From positions 62,001 through 126,000 of the forward strand of contig NZ_RQEP01000010.1 of the NCBI RefSeq assembly GCF_004770055.1: a stretch of DNA of 64,000 bases, written 5' to 3'. The DNA is from Leptospira semungkisensis. GTDB taxonomy: Bacteria > Spirochaetota > Leptospiria > Leptospirales > Leptospiraceae. Position numbers and translations under genes: made by a program. Of this stretch, positions 18,087-27,454 are shown piece by piece. The notes under the pieces are model-generated. The model was not told the origin of the DNA, searched no databases, and saw only the letters and a program-made list of their open reading frames with translations. Position 1 is the first letter of the stretch. Each line of letters starts with the position of its first letter.

Positions 18087-20120
18087 TTATTTTACTCTGT
18101 GCGCAAACACCACATCCGGGATTCGTTTCAAGTTGCCAAGGATCTCCTTCAATTGATCCAAATGCTCTACCTCTATCATGAATCTCGCCATCAAGGTATC
18201 CTTCTGCACTGTAGAAGCCCCTGCTTCCAAAATATTGGTCTGAGTGCCTGAAAGACTCTTCACCATTTCCAGATAAATTCCTTGGCGATCCTTCGCTTTC
18301 ACCTCAACCCGAACCGGGACAGGCTCTGTCTGTCCGTAATCCCAATCCACACTGATCTGACGAAGTTGTTCTTCTTCTCTTTGCTTCAGAGCAACATTGC
18401 AATTTTTCTTATGAACCGAAACGCCTCGGCCTCTAGTAACGAAACCTATGATCTGATCACCAGGCAAAGGAGAACAACAACCGGAAAGACGAACAGGAAT
18501 ATCTCTTAGACCGGCAACCAATATCTTTCCCCCTACAGGCTGTCCATGCTGTTGGGAATGTTTGTTTGTCTTTTCGGAAGGTTTGCGTTTGAGCTCTTCC
18601 AAAACTTCTGCGTTCAAGGTAAGTTCTGCAGCGCTTTCCGCACCCTGAGCCAAATCCTTACTCGTTTCTTCTCTGAGTTTTCTAAAATACGCTCTTAACT
18701 TTTGACGAGCAGAAGGAGTCTTAACGATCCTAAGCCAAATAGGAGAAGGCTTAGATCTTTTATCTACGACAACTTCTACCTGATCTCCACTTCTAAGTTC
18801 TGTTCGCAGAGGGATCATTCTTCCGTTGATCTTTGCGCCTTTGCAATGAAGACCTACATCCGTATGAATCCTGAATGCAAAATCGAGAACGGTTGCTCCC
18901 TTAGGAAGCTGAATGATCTCTCCTTTAGGAGTGAAAACGAATACCTCATCCTCATGAAGATCATACTTCAATTCTTCTAAGAATTCTTTCGGATCGAGAG
19001 CGGAGTCCTGCCATGTCTGAAGAACCTCCAACCATTTTACGGTTAGATGTCTTTCATTTGCGTGGGTCTTACCTTCTTTGTACAACCAGTGAGCTGCGAT
19101 CCCGAATTCTGCAATCGCATTCATCTCCGCAGTACGGATCTGAACTTCTAAGGGTTTACCATCCGGACCGATCACAGTAGTATGCAGGGACTGATACATA
19201 TTGGTCTTAGGAGTAGCGATATAATCCTTAAATCGGCCGGGAACAGGAGACCAAAGTGTATGCACAATTCCTAATACACCGTAACAGTCTTTGATCTCGT
19301 CCGTTACGATACGGATCGCCCTCAAATCGAAAATCTCGTCGAAGGTTTTCTCCTTAGTTTTCATCTTTCTATAAATAGAGAAGAAATGCTTGGCCCTACC
19401 TTCGACATCCGCGTTGATCTGGATCTCCGCAAGTCTCTGCTTCAAGATGAGCTGGAGTTTTTCGATATACTCTTCTCTCTCGGACTTCTTAGCGCTGATC
19501 CTCTTTTTGATATCTTGGTATTCTTCCGGAAAGATCACCTGAAATGCGAGATCTTCCAGTTCGGATTTGACTGAATAGATACCCAAGCGGCCCGCAATAG
19601 GAGCATACAGAGAAAGAGTTTCGTTTGCGATCCTTCTCTGTTTGTCCGGAGGTTGAAAGGAAAGAGTCCTCATATTATGAGTCTTATCCGCGAGTTTGAT
19701 CAGAATAACACGGATATCTTGTATAGTAGCAATGATGATCTTACGGATATTCTCCGCAGCCTCTGTCTCTCTGGATTGGCTCTTGATCTCAGAGATCTTG
19801 GTCACACCTTCTACGAGCTGGGTGATCTCAGTTCCGAAATCTCGGACCATATCTTCGCGAGTGTATTTGGTGTCCTCGATCACATCATGAAGAATGCCTG
19901 CGGCGATCACCTTTTCATCCAGGCCTAATTCATATAAGATGAAACCGACCTGCAGAGGATGAACGATATAAGGCTCACCCGATAGACGAAATTGTCCCTG
20001 GTGAGAATCTTCCGAAACCTTATACGCCCTCTCAATCATCTCTAGAGCCTCGGGACCCATGGTCTCTCGAACTCCTTCGATCAGCATTTCCCTAGTTGCG
20101 GGGGCCTTTACAAATCCCAT
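18087..20120 (-). CDS. relA/spoT: Bifunctional (p)ppGpp synthetase/hydrolase (Rel/SpoT)
   Basis: 677 aa. The HD hydrolase domain has His54, the pair His78-Asp79 (ILHDVIEDT) and LADKTHNMRT (Asp145). The synthetase domain has RFKD at 296-299, the RxKD form found in bifunctional Rel/SpoT rather than the ExDD of monofunctional RelA, followed by NMYQSLHTT. A TGS domain (about 395-455) and a C-terminal ACT domain (about 600-677) complete the long-form layout. Both activities are therefore expected: making (p)ppGpp under starvation and removing it otherwise. The ATG shares one base with the nadC stop (TGATG). Confidence 0.95.
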   Translation of the reverse strand: MGFVKAPATREMLIEGVRETMGPEALEMIERAYKVSEDSHQGQFRLSGEPYIVHPLQVGFILYELGLDEKVIAAGILHDVIEDTKYTREDMVRDFGTEITQLVEGVTKISEIKSQSRETEAAENIRKIIIATIQDIRVILIKLADKTHNMRTLSFQPPDKQRRIANETLSLYAPIAGRLGIYSVKSELEDLAFQVIFPEEYQDIKKRISAKKSEREEYIEKLQLILKQRLAEIQINADVEGRAKHFFSIYRKMKTKEKTFDEIFDLRAIRIVTDEIKDCYGVLGIVHTLWSPVPGRFKDYIATPKTNMYQSLHTTVIGPDGKPLEVQIRTAEMNAIAEFGIAAHWLYKEGKTHANERHLTVKWLEVLQTWQDSALDPKEFLEELKYDLHEDEVFVFTPKGEIIQLPKGATVLDFAFRIHTDVGLHCKGAKINGRMIPLRTELRSGDQVEVVVDKRSKPSPIWLRIVKTPSARQKLRAYFRKLREETSKDLAQGAESAAELTLNAEVLEELKRKPSEKTNKHSQQHGQPVGGKILVAGLRDIPVRLSGCCSPLPGDQIIGFVTRGRGVSVHKKNCNVALKQREEEQLRQISVDWDYGQTEPVPVRVEVKAKDRQGIYLEMVKSLSGTQTNILEAGASTVQKDTLMARFMIEVEHLDQLKEILGNLKRIPDVVFAHRVK

Positions 20121-21004
20121 CAGCTATCAGTCCGTATATCCAGACCCAAATCTAAGAAGCGAGTCGTATGAGTTACGTACCCCATGCTCACTCCTACGCC
20201 TGGAAACTCGCTGAGAGCTTCCAATTTCTCCGGAGTAAATCGTCCGGAACATTCAATCATAATATTCGGGTTCTTGGATTTCGCCTTTTGATACGCGATC
20301 TTAGTGTCCGGAATATTAAAATTATCTAACATAAGAACATCCGGTTCCGCTTCGAGCGCATCATCCAATTGATCCAAGGAATCTATTTCCAATTCAACGA
20401 GCCTACCGGGAAAATTGCTACGGATCTTTCCCACAGGGATCTTCGCAGAATCGAAAAGAGCTAAATGATTATCCTTGATCAGTCCCATTTCAGAAAGATC
20501 CAATCTATGATTAGAACCTCCTCCACAGTAGACTGCGTATTTTGCGAGCTTGCGATAACCAGGTATAGTCTTACGAGTATCCAAGATCATTATGCCCTTG
20601 GGCCCGTACTGATCTACGATCTTGCGAGTAGAAGTGGAGATACCGGAAAGATATTGCAGAAAATTCAAAAGGATCCTCTCCACTCTCAAGAGAGAAAGAA
20701 GGCTTCCTTCTATTTTTGCGAGTGTATCACCGGAAACAAATCTTTGTCCATCTTCAAAGAAGAAGGTAAACTGCAGATCTCCTCCGGAAAGTTTGGAAAG
20801 AACGGAAGCGACTCCGCTGCCACAGAGAATTCCTTCTTCTCTTGCGTTTAAGAAGGCGCTCGCTTTTTGGTTAGAAGAAAATAAAGATACAGAAGTTATA
20901 TCTTGGTCCGGGCAGTCCTCTTCCCAGGCCATTTTTGCCAGAGGAAAATAATCCGCCTCACTCACTTCTGAGATAGGCTTAGTATAAGCCCGTTTCACTT
21001 GCAT
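20120..21004 (-). CDS. nadC: Nicotinate-nucleotide pyrophosphorylase (quinolinate phosphoribosyltransferase)
   Basis: 294 aa. It converts quinolinate and PRPP to nicotinate mononucleotide in de novo NAD synthesis. Visible family motifs are TRKTIPGYRKLAKYA, GGGSNHRLDLS, KDNHL, EIDSLDQ and DVLMLDNF, with the C-terminal ECSGRF. It is directly upstream of rel with a one-base overlap. nadA and nadB are not in the window. Confidence 0.95.
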   Translation of the reverse strand: MQVKRAYTKPISEVSEADYFPLAKMAWEEDCPDQDITSVSLFSSNQKASAFLNAREEGILCGSGVASVLSKLSGGDLQFTFFFEDGQRFVSGDTLAKIEGSLLSLLRVERILLNFLQYLSGISTSTRKIVDQYGPKGIMILDTRKTIPGYRKLAKYAVYCGGGSNHRLDLSEMGLIKDNHLALFDSAKIPVGKIRSNFPGRLVELEIDSLDQLDDALEAEPDVLMLDNFNIPDTKIAYQKAKSKNPNIMIECSGRFTPEKLEALSEFPGVGVSMGYVTHTTRFLDLGLDIRTDS

Positions 21005-21073
21005 TTCACCGCTAAGTAAAACTGTTTCTGATCAGAAAATGGGATCAAGCGGAATTCACCTTTTTTGTTTTTA

Positions 21074-21108
21074 CAAAAAAAGAAAGGCCCGGATCTCCCA
21101 GGCCTTTC
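21074..21108 (-). terminator. Rho-independent terminator after the LysM lipoprotein gene
   Basis: On the minus strand GAAAGGCC pairs with GGCCTTTC (21082-21108) and is followed by a run of seven T. It lies 31 nt past the stop of the LysM gene and separates that operon from nadC-rel. Confidence 0.9.
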
Positions 21109-21138
21109 ATTGTTTGAGTTGCTAAAACTTTAGAACGA

Positions 21139-22851
21139 TTATCTAGGTTGCTCTTCCGATTCTTGTTCATTGGAATCAGAAGGAGTTTGGTTCTCAGCAG
21201 GAGCTTGTTGTTGCTCTTCTGTTGATGGTTGGTTTTCCGTAGAAGGCTGAGTGTGCTCCTCAGTAGACGGCGCCGGTTGTTGTTGCTCCTGCGCTGGAGG
21301 CTGAGTATTCTCAGGTTGTGGCTGAGAAGGTTGCTCTTCCTCTTCGTCATTTTCGGAAGACTGAGGAGCTGGCTGCTCCTCTTTCTTAGGCTCAGTAGTA
21401 GCTTCTACCTTCTCGCTTCCTGTCTTCTTCTTACCTGCTTTTTTAGGATCGAATTTAGTCGGTCCTTTTGCAGGAGGAATCAAGAGAACTTGTTTAGGAT
21501 AGATTAGATTAGGATTTTTGATCTTTCCGCGGTTCGCATCATAGATACGTTTCCACAGTTTAGAAGTACCGTAATGCTGCTTGTAAGCGGAGATTCTCCA
21601 GAGGCAATCCGCAGGAACTTTCTTGCGAACTACATAACGTTTCCAGCCTTCAGGCAATTCTCCGGAACCGTGAGAAGAAGATGCAGAAGAATCAGAATCT
21701 TTAGACTTTCTGGTGCTGGAATCTGCAGAATCAGAATCCTTTCCGCTACGACCTGCAACGGAAGATCCGCTCTTAATTCTTTCAGCGATATCATCCGACT
21801 GATCTACAACAATCCTGGAAAGGCGAATCGCTTCTTCGGATCTACCGATAGAATCTTCGTATTTTTCAGAAGAGAATAAATCCTCTGCAGCAACCAAAGA
21901 TTCATCTGCTGCCTTCAGATTTTCGTCAGCTCTTTGGTAAGAAGTCTGTAGGTCTTTGCTGGATTTCAGCTTGGACTGGTCTATCCCAGCTAACTTATCC
22001 TTAGCTTTTCCAATAGAATCCTTTGCTTCTGCCTTCTTCTTAAGTGCATAAGACTGGATGTTTTTTGCTACGAGTTCTGCCGATTTTTTACGGATATCAT
22101 CAACTTCGGAATAACCTTCTTTGATCTTTCCTTCGTCGATTTTTGCCTTAGCAGCATTCAAACGATCTCTAGTTTGGCCAACCTCAGGATCCTGTCCGCC
22201 AGCGTATCTGTCCGCGTCGTCCAGGTTCTTATCGATATCAGCGAGTGAATCGAGTAATTGCTGTTTTTGGGAAAGGGCAAGTGCCTTAGCATCCGTTGCC
22301 GCTTTCTTAGAATCTAAATATTTCTTATTGCTTTGCTCATACTGATCAAAAGCAGCCAGGCGAGTCTTGAGTTTGGCATCGTCATTGGATTCTTTTGGAT
22401 AAGATTCCAAGGTGCGATCCGCGTTATCGCGAAGAGTGTCCCCTTCCTTTCTCAACTCGACAGCATTGTTGTATGGCTCGGCAGCTAACTGAGAAGCATA
22501 CGCTTCGTCAGCCTCGTCGATTGCCGCACCAGCCTGCTTCTTAGAATCATCCGTCAAAGATGGATAAGATTTCTCTAATGCATCATACGCTTTGCTTTTT
22601 GCGTACTCGGCGCTTTTTTTAGTTTCGCCTAAGTCTTCATTGGAGGCTTTTTCATGAGCCGTCAATAGACTCTTACGAGCTTCCTCAAATTCGCCGGAAG
22701 CATATCTTTCTGCTCCTGCGTCCTTAGCGCGAGTGATAGCGGTTTTAGCTTCCGCCAATTCTTTTACGGGGAGTTCGGATCCACAAGCAACGAGGAATCC
22801 GACTACTCCCAATAAGGCGGAAGAGAACGATAAGGCTCGAAAAGTTTTCAT
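21139..22851 (-). CDS. LysM-domain lipoprotein with coiled-coil region
   Basis: 570 aa. The signal ends LVACG, with lipidation at Cys23. Residues about 25-370 are a long Ala/Lys/Glu-rich helical region with DUF4398-like repeats (AEAKTAITRAKDAGAERYA, SGEFEEARKSL). A LysM domain, probably peptidoglycan-binding, lies at about 405-460 (DCLWRISAY, LIYPKQVLLIPP). The last 100 residues are a low-complexity Pro/Glu/Gln/Thr tail with imperfect repeats, likely disordered. The layout suggests an outer-membrane or inner-membrane lipoprotein tethered to the cell wall. It follows the STAS gene by 40 nt and ends at a strong terminator. Confidence 0.87.
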   Translation of the reverse strand: MKTFRALSFSSALLGVVGFLVACGSELPVKELAEAKTAITRAKDAGAERYASGEFEEARKSLLTAHEKASNEDLGETKKSAEYAKSKAYDALEKSYPSLTDDSKKQAGAAIDEADEAYASQLAAEPYNNAVELRKEGDTLRDNADRTLESYPKESNDDAKLKTRLAAFDQYEQSNKKYLDSKKAATDAKALALSQKQQLLDSLADIDKNLDDADRYAGGQDPEVGQTRDRLNAAKAKIDEGKIKEGYSEVDDIRKKSAELVAKNIQSYALKKKAEAKDSIGKAKDKLAGIDQSKLKSSKDLQTSYQRADENLKAADESLVAAEDLFSSEKYEDSIGRSEEAIRLSRIVVDQSDDIAERIKSGSSVAGRSGKDSDSADSSTRKSKDSDSSASSSHGSGELPEGWKRYVVRKKVPADCLWRISAYKQHYGTSKLWKRIYDANRGKIKNPNLIYPKQVLLIPPAKGPTKFDPKKAGKKKTGSEKVEATTEPKKEEQPAPQSSENDEEEEQPSQPQPENTQPPAQEQQQPAPSTEEHTQPSTENQPSTEEQQQAPAENQTPSDSNEQESEEQPR

Positions 22852-22891
22852 TTATTTTGCACCAGTATGAGGAATCGTTTAGAAATGCCTT

Positions 22892-23227
22892 TTATTTAAA
22901 GGCAGCGACAGCATCCGGCTCGTTATCAAAGATCTCGAAGAAGGATGTTAATTTGGTTAATTCAAATACCTTTCTTACGGAACCAGCAACGTTTATGATT
23001 TTAAGGCCACCCTGATATTTCTTTAAATTAGAGAGGCTGGAAATCAAAGCTCCGATTCCGGAAGAGTCAATGTATGAAACCTTTTCCAGGTTAATAATCG
23101 TGTAATATTTCTGCTCTTCAATGAGCTTTGCGATCACATCCTTAATTTCAGGGGCGTTATATAAATCGATCTCCCCGTTAATGTCCAGAATTACGATGTT
23201 ACCGCTTTCCCTTCTGGTGATTTCCAT
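22892..23227 (-). CDS. STAS-domain anti-sigma factor antagonist
   Basis: 111 aa, a full single STAS domain of the SpoIIAA/RsbV class. The phosphosite is in SYIDSSGIGAL (Ser55 by alignment with SpoIIAA Ser58). It lies 69 nt downstream of tgt and 40 nt upstream of the LysM lipoprotein gene on the same strand. No cognate kinase or sigma factor is adjacent. The REC-PP2C phosphatase at 41860-42963 is the only candidate partner class in this window. Confidence 0.92.
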   Translation of the reverse strand: MEITRRESGNIVILDINGEIDLYNAPEIKDVIAKLIEEQKYYTIINLEKVSYIDSSGIGALISSLSNLKKYQGGLKIINVAGSVRKVFELTKLTSFFEIFDNEPDAVAAFK

Positions 23228-23296
23228 AAAAAATCAGCAACTCCTTTATATCTCTATTTGAACCATCCTACAATAGGGGGGTCATTCTCTATATAG

Positions 23297-24421
23297 TCAA
23301 CGAGAAATTTCCGGTCTTTCGTACAAATTTTTCCATTTAAAGAAAAACTCGCTGAATTTTCCAACTTCGATCGAAAGCCTTAACTCTTTCATGAACTTTT
23401 TCATAAAACTCAGATTGTGGTACGTACTCAAGGAGAAAGCACTCAGTTCTTTCACATGATGCAGGTGACGAATATATCCAACACTGTATCTTTTGCACAC
23501 TCTGCACTCGCATTCCGGGTCCATCGGCTCGTCGGAAAACTTCCATTTCTCATTTCTGAGATTCATTTTTCCTCTCGAGGTGAAGACTTGACCGTTTCTA
23601 GCGTTGCGCGTCGGAAGAACACAGTCAAACATGTCGACTCCGTTGCGAACTCCTTCTAAAATATCAGGAACGGTTCCCACTCCCATGAGATAAAGTGGTC
23701 TGGATTTGTCGGTGTGAGGAGCAATTCCTTCCATGGTGCGGATGAAATCAGGGCGAGGCTCTCCCACTGAGAGTCCACCGATCGCAATTCCCGAAAAAGG
23801 AAGAGAGGCAATCTTAGAAAGACTCTCCAATCTTAGATCCAAATTCGTTCCACCTTGGAAGATACCGAATAAGTTTTGTTTTCCCTTATCCTTCTCCCAA
23901 TAAGAAACAGCCGCCTCCGCCCATCGATGAGTGCGATCCAGAGATTCTTTGATCCGAGCGGTGTCCGCGTCACCCGGAGGGCAATCATCTAACACCATCA
24001 TAATGTCGGAACCGATCGCTCTTTGGATATCGATCACCTTCTCCGGTGTGAAAAAATGAGGACTGCCATCAATATGGGATCTGAACTCGACACCTTCCTT
24101 CTTGAATTTCACGAGAGAATTCAGACTGAATACCTGAAAGCCTCCGCTGTCTGTGAGAAGAGCCTTGTTGTAAGAAACGAAATTCTTGAGCCCGCCGAAT
24201 TTTTGGAGCACGTCCATTCCGGGGCGAAGATAGAGATGGTATGTGTTTCCGAGAATAAGTTCGAAGCCTAACTCGTCCAGATCGTCCGAATCCAGGGACT
24301 TAACAGCGCCTCTTGTTCCTACCGGCATAAAGACCGGTGTCGGGATTTCGATTCCGTTTAGATCTAAGCTTCCGGTTCTTGCGTGAGAATTTGGATCAGA
24401 AATTCCAGGACGGAAAATCAT
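23297..24421 (-). CDS. tgt: Queuine/preQ1 tRNA-ribosyltransferase
   Basis: About 374 aa from the ATG at 24421, which overlaps the Fur stop as ATGA; a TTG at 24436 would add MSQQK and overlap Fur further. The enzyme exchanges guanine-34 of tRNA Asp/Asn/His/Tyr for preQ1. Motifs: [12 protein letters not shown] (general-base Asp), [23 protein letters not shown] (nucleophile Asp in the DCVLPTR region), and the zinc site CECRVC plus His in RHLHH near the C-terminus. All catalytic parts are present. Confidence 0.96.
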   Translation of the reverse strand: MIFRPGISDPNSHARTGSLDLNGIEIPTPVFMPVGTRGAVKSLDSDDLDELGFELILGNTYHLYLRPGMDVLQKFGGLKNFVSYNKALLTDSGGFQVFSLNSLVKFKKEGVEFRSHIDGSPHFFTPEKVIDIQRAIGSDIMMVLDDCPPGDADTARIKESLDRTHRWAEAAVSYWEKDKGKQNLFGIFQGGTNLDLRLESLSKIASLPFSGIAIGGLSVGEPRPDFIRTMEGIAPHTDKSRPLYLMGVGTVPDILEGVRNGVDMFDCVLPTRNARNGQVFTSRGKMNLRNEKWKFSDEPMDPECECRVCKRYSVGYIRHLHHVKELSAFSLSTYHNLSFMKKFMKELRLSIEVGKFSEFFFKWKNLYERPEISR

Positions 24422-24906
24422 TTTCTGTTGGGACAATTCGGATCCAAACAGGTGCCATAAATATTCAGGCTATGCCCGGTGATCTTGAAACCGTTGCTCG
24501 CAGCAGCTTGCTCTTGCAATTGTTCGATCCTCTCATCCACAAATTCTACAATCCTTCCGCAGTCTCTGCAGATAATATGGTCGTGATGAGTATGGCCTAT
24601 GATATGTTCGTAGTATTTATAATCTTGGCCGAAGTTATGCTCTTGCAATAGCTTGGCCTCAACCATGATAGAAAGGATCCGATAGATCGTTGCCTTAGAG
24701 ATCTTATCTCTTTGGTCCTTAAATTCTTCGAGCAAACCTTCTGCAGTGAAGTGATTGTGAAGAGAAAAGATGCGCTCAGCGACAAGCATCCTCTGGCTGG
24801 TAATTTTCAGACCCTTCTTCTGAAGATAATCCGAAAAAGTCTTCATTTCCATTCGAATGGAATCGTCTACGGTATTCAGAATTTCAGCTTCTCTATCTCT
24901 GTTCAT
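24418..24906 (-). CDS. Fur-family metal-dependent regulator (Fur-like by ligand pattern)
   Basis: 162 aa. A winged helix lies at about 30-90 ([11 protein letters not shown]), then a dimer/metal domain with GHTHHDH (106-110), zinc cysteines C113/C116 and C153/C158. The residue aligned with PerR Asp104 is Glu121 (RIVEFVDE), which points to Fur rather than PerR; this is an alignment by eye against known family patterns. The stop overlaps the tgt start as ATGA, so the two are translation-coupled. Likely role: metal-responsive repression of uptake genes. Confidence 0.88.
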   Translation of the reverse strand: MNRDREAEILNTVDDSIRMEMKTFSDYLQKKGLKITSQRMLVAERIFSLHNHFTAEGLLEEFKDQRDKISKATIYRILSIMVEAKLLQEHNFGQDYKYYEHIIGHTHHDHIICRDCGRIVEFVDERIEQLQEQAAASNGFKITGHSLNIYGTCLDPNCPNRK

Positions 24907-24986
24907 GCGCCAAGTCTTTCCGCAATTTAAGATCCTGTTGTGAGAATTATCAAGTGGAATTTACATTTCAGAAACTGAAATAGAGA

Positions 24987-25547
24987 TCAGTCCTCATCGT
25001 CTCCATCTACCTTACCGGCAATGGAATAATACCAGGCTCTTTCCAATTCTTCCGCGACCCGAACTGCTAAAATCTTAAGAAGTCGGGTCTGGGCCTGGCC
25101 TTCTGTTTCTATATAACCGACCTGATCAGAATAGATGATTCTGGCAGGGATCTCAGTTCTTTCTAAGGGAATTTTTTCTCCCCCAGCCTTCTGCAATTCA
25201 ACCCGGCAGATCACAGTCATTTCTCTACTCAACTGCTGCCCCCCTTGGTCCAAAAGAGCACCGACTTGTTGGTAATGACTGATCTCTCCATAAATGCGAT
25301 ATGCTGCCTGGGACTTTTCCCTGGTTTGGATGAATCTTCCCCGATAATTGATCTCTTGCTTTACTAGATCCGAAAGTTGGGTATGCATAGCGATCCCGTA
25401 GGAATTATTCCGAAAGTTCTGAATATAAACGGTACGCTTTTCGTCAGGGATGGGGATCCCGTTTATCTTAGGAGGGTTCCCGGGCTCTCTGGTAAAATAA
25501 GTGCAGCCGAAGAAAAAGACGAGTAAAAGGCAGGAAAAAAACCGCAT
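24987..25547 (-). CDS. LptE-like LPS-assembly lipoprotein
   Basis: 186 aa from the ATG at 25547, which places the signal peptide at the N-terminus (MRFFSCLLLVFFFGC); a TTG at 25565 would add six residues in front. The mature part matches the LptE pattern: VYIQNFRNNSYG, a helix with LSDLVKQEI, RGRFIQTREKSQAAYRIYGEI and a C-terminal helix with VAEELERAW. LptE plugs LptD and delivers LPS to the outer leaflet. The gene stands 80 nt upstream of fur and diverges from the M23 gene, so it may have its own promoter. Sequence identity in this family is always low, so the call is moderate. Confidence 0.7.
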   Translation of the reverse strand: MRFFSCLLLVFFFGCTYFTREPGNPPKINGIPIPDEKRTVYIQNFRNNSYGIAMHTQLSDLVKQEINYRGRFIQTREKSQAAYRIYGEISHYQQVGALLDQGGQQLSREMTVICRVELQKAGGEKIPLERTEIPARIIYSDQVGYIETEGQAQTRLLKILAVRVAEELERAWYYSIAGKVDGDDED

Positions 25548-25637
25548 ATCTTCAGGCTCTTCCAAGAGGACCCGGCTGCAAGAAAATTTCTAGGATTCGG
25601 GCTTTACATTTTCGAGGAACCGAATCTGAATTCGCAA

Positions 25638-27449
25638 ATGGGAAAATCTTTCCAACAGAAAGGCAGGCATTCAATTTTCCTCCTCTCGATCTTTGGTCTT
25701 TCGATCTTCTTTCCTTTGAGGGAAGCAAGAACAGGAGAAACGGGAGCAAAACTCTCCTCGCTCTCTCCTCCTTCCGCTACTGGAGTTCCTACAAACAAGA
25801 AGAATGTATGGGATGATCTGAATCCGGAAGTTCTGAACGATCTGAATCAGTTGGGATTTCCTATGGAATTAGAAACTCCTATCTCCGGTTCTTATGCGGA
25901 ATACAGAGTGCATCACTTGCATATGGGCTGTGATTTCAAGACTTTTCATGCAAACGGGATCTCTGCGATCTCTCCCGTAAGTGGATTTGTAGATTCTATC
26001 GGGCAGTCCACAAAAGGCTACGGCACAAATATCGTTTTAAAGTCTTCTTCTTCTAATCTGAAAGCAAAGTTTGCTCACCTGCTCGACTTCAAAGGATATA
26101 GAAAGGATCTGGAATTACTGAGAGAGGCCTTGGCTCTTTTGAGCGGCGGGGAATTTCAAGTAAAACTTGCAGGAAGCCAGTATCCTATTCCTAAGGGAGA
26201 AGCTGTTGCAAGATTAGGAGAATCAGGAACTGGGGTCAGCCATCTTCATTTCGAATTGCATCTTCCCAGTGGGACCTTGAATCCTCTTTCCTATCTTCCT
26301 TTACGGGGGAAGGATCAGTATCCGCCTGAGTTACTACTGCTCTATGTAGATTCTGAAGACGGAACCCAACTTAGATTACCTTTGGAGAAGAAGGCAGAAG
26401 GTCAATATAGACTTCCGGAAGGACAGAAACTGAATTTGGGAGGAGGAGTTCGATTCAGGATCGGTGCCTATGACCAGATGACGTCCCGCAATAAAAATAA
26501 TCTATTCTTTGCAGGACTCTACCAAGGAGATACTTCTTTGTATGAAAGGTCTTTCCAAGGAATGAGTTACGAAGAAGCAAGAGCTCATCAAGATATATTC
26601 GATTCCAATCGCTCTTCTTTAAATCCTCCTGTTTATGTTTACAATCTCTTTCCACCCAAAGGACCGAGCGTAGATCTAAAATTACATCCGGTTGGGGCAA
26701 CAGTCTCTCTAACCCTCAAGGCATCCGATCACGCAGGAAATCAGTCCATTCTTCCCTTGGAGATAGAAGTGGGAGCTCCGGGAACAAAGAAATCCTCCAT
26801 TACAAAAACTGAATTTACTTCTCCGGATGGACTTCTCAAGATCAAGACTCCAGCAAAAACTACCTACGGACAAGGAGCCCTCAGTTTCAAAAAGATTCCT
26901 GCATTAACCGAAGAATTGAAGCTTCCACAAGGGTTGCAGTCCAAGTCCTCTATTTACGAATTAGAATCCTCCGATCTTTCCTGGGTGGGAGAAGCGGAAC
27001 TGACTTGGAAAGGGATCAATTTGGGAAGAAAGGATGGGATCTATATTTACGACAGAGCTGCGAAACGGTGGTCTGCACTTAAGCAAAAGGGACAGTCAGC
27101 CATGTTGACTAGACTGGGAGCCTTGGCAGTACTCACAGACGATGCTCGTCCTACGATCACTCATCCGTATCTAATCACCAGACATAGAAGAGTCAAAGGC
27201 GCAGAAGAAGAAGGTTGGGAAGAAAGATTATATTCTCTTACTGATGTCGGCTCGGGATACGCAGGAGGAGCTGAAGTATTGCTCGAAGGAGAAGCTTATC
27301 CTGGCGAATTTGATTCAGATAGAAAAATGCTTATCGTAAAGATCCCTAAAACGTTCTCTTCTTGGAAAAGAAATCTTTTACTACAAATTAGGATCAAGGA
27401 TAGAGCCGGAAATATTTCGGATTGGTTTACGGACCTGATCCGTTTTTAA
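25638..27449 (+). CDS. M23 (LytM-type) peptidase-domain envelope protein
   Basis: 603 aa with an N-terminal hydrophobic signal (about residues 12-26). The M23 domain lies at about 80-220 with the complete zinc set: HMGCD (His95, Asp99), FAHL (His147) and SHLHFE (His202, His204). About 35 residues are inserted between the middle strand and the last motif. The remaining 380 residues are beta-rich and Ig-like, possibly a substrate or partner-binding part. The domain would cut peptidoglycan cross-links or serve as an activator. The ATG at 25638 lacks a close SD; an in-frame CTG at 25626 sits 6 to 7 nt after GAGGAA. It diverges from the LptE-like gene. Confidence 0.82.
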   Translation: MGKSFQQKGRHSIFLLSIFGLSIFFPLREARTGETGAKLSSLSPPSATGVPTNKKNVWDDLNPEVLNDLNQLGFPMELETPISGSYAEYRVHHLHMGCDFKTFHANGISAISPVSGFVDSIGQSTKGYGTNIVLKSSSSNLKAKFAHLLDFKGYRKDLELLREALALLSGGEFQVKLAGSQYPIPKGEAVARLGESGTGVSHLHFELHLPSGTLNPLSYLPLRGKDQYPPELLLLYVDSEDGTQLRLPLEKKAEGQYRLPEGQKLNLGGGVRFRIGAYDQMTSRNKNNLFFAGLYQGDTSLYERSFQGMSYEEARAHQDIFDSNRSSLNPPVYVYNLFPPKGPSVDLKLHPVGATVSLTLKASDHAGNQSILPLEIEVGAPGTKKSSITKTEFTSPDGLLKIKTPAKTTYGQGALSFKKIPALTEELKLPQGLQSKSSIYELESSDLSWVGEAELTWKGINLGRKDGIYIYDRAAKRWSALKQKGQSAMLTRLGALAVLTDDARPTITHPYLITRHRRVKGAEEEGWEERLYSLTDVGSGYAGGAEVLLEGEAYPGEFDSDRKMLIVKIPKTFSSWKRNLLLQIRIKDRAGNISDWFTDLIRF

Positions 27450-27454
27450 GAAGA

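Noticed and set aside
21045..21350. 101-codon minus-strand frame rich in Arg, Leu, Ser and Asn
   Set aside because: It lies out of frame over the low-complexity tail of the LysM lipoprotein gene and runs through that gene's terminator; composition reflects the repeats.
24597..24785. Alternative minus-strand frame within fur
   Set aside because: Out of frame with the clear Fur-family protein; no independent support.
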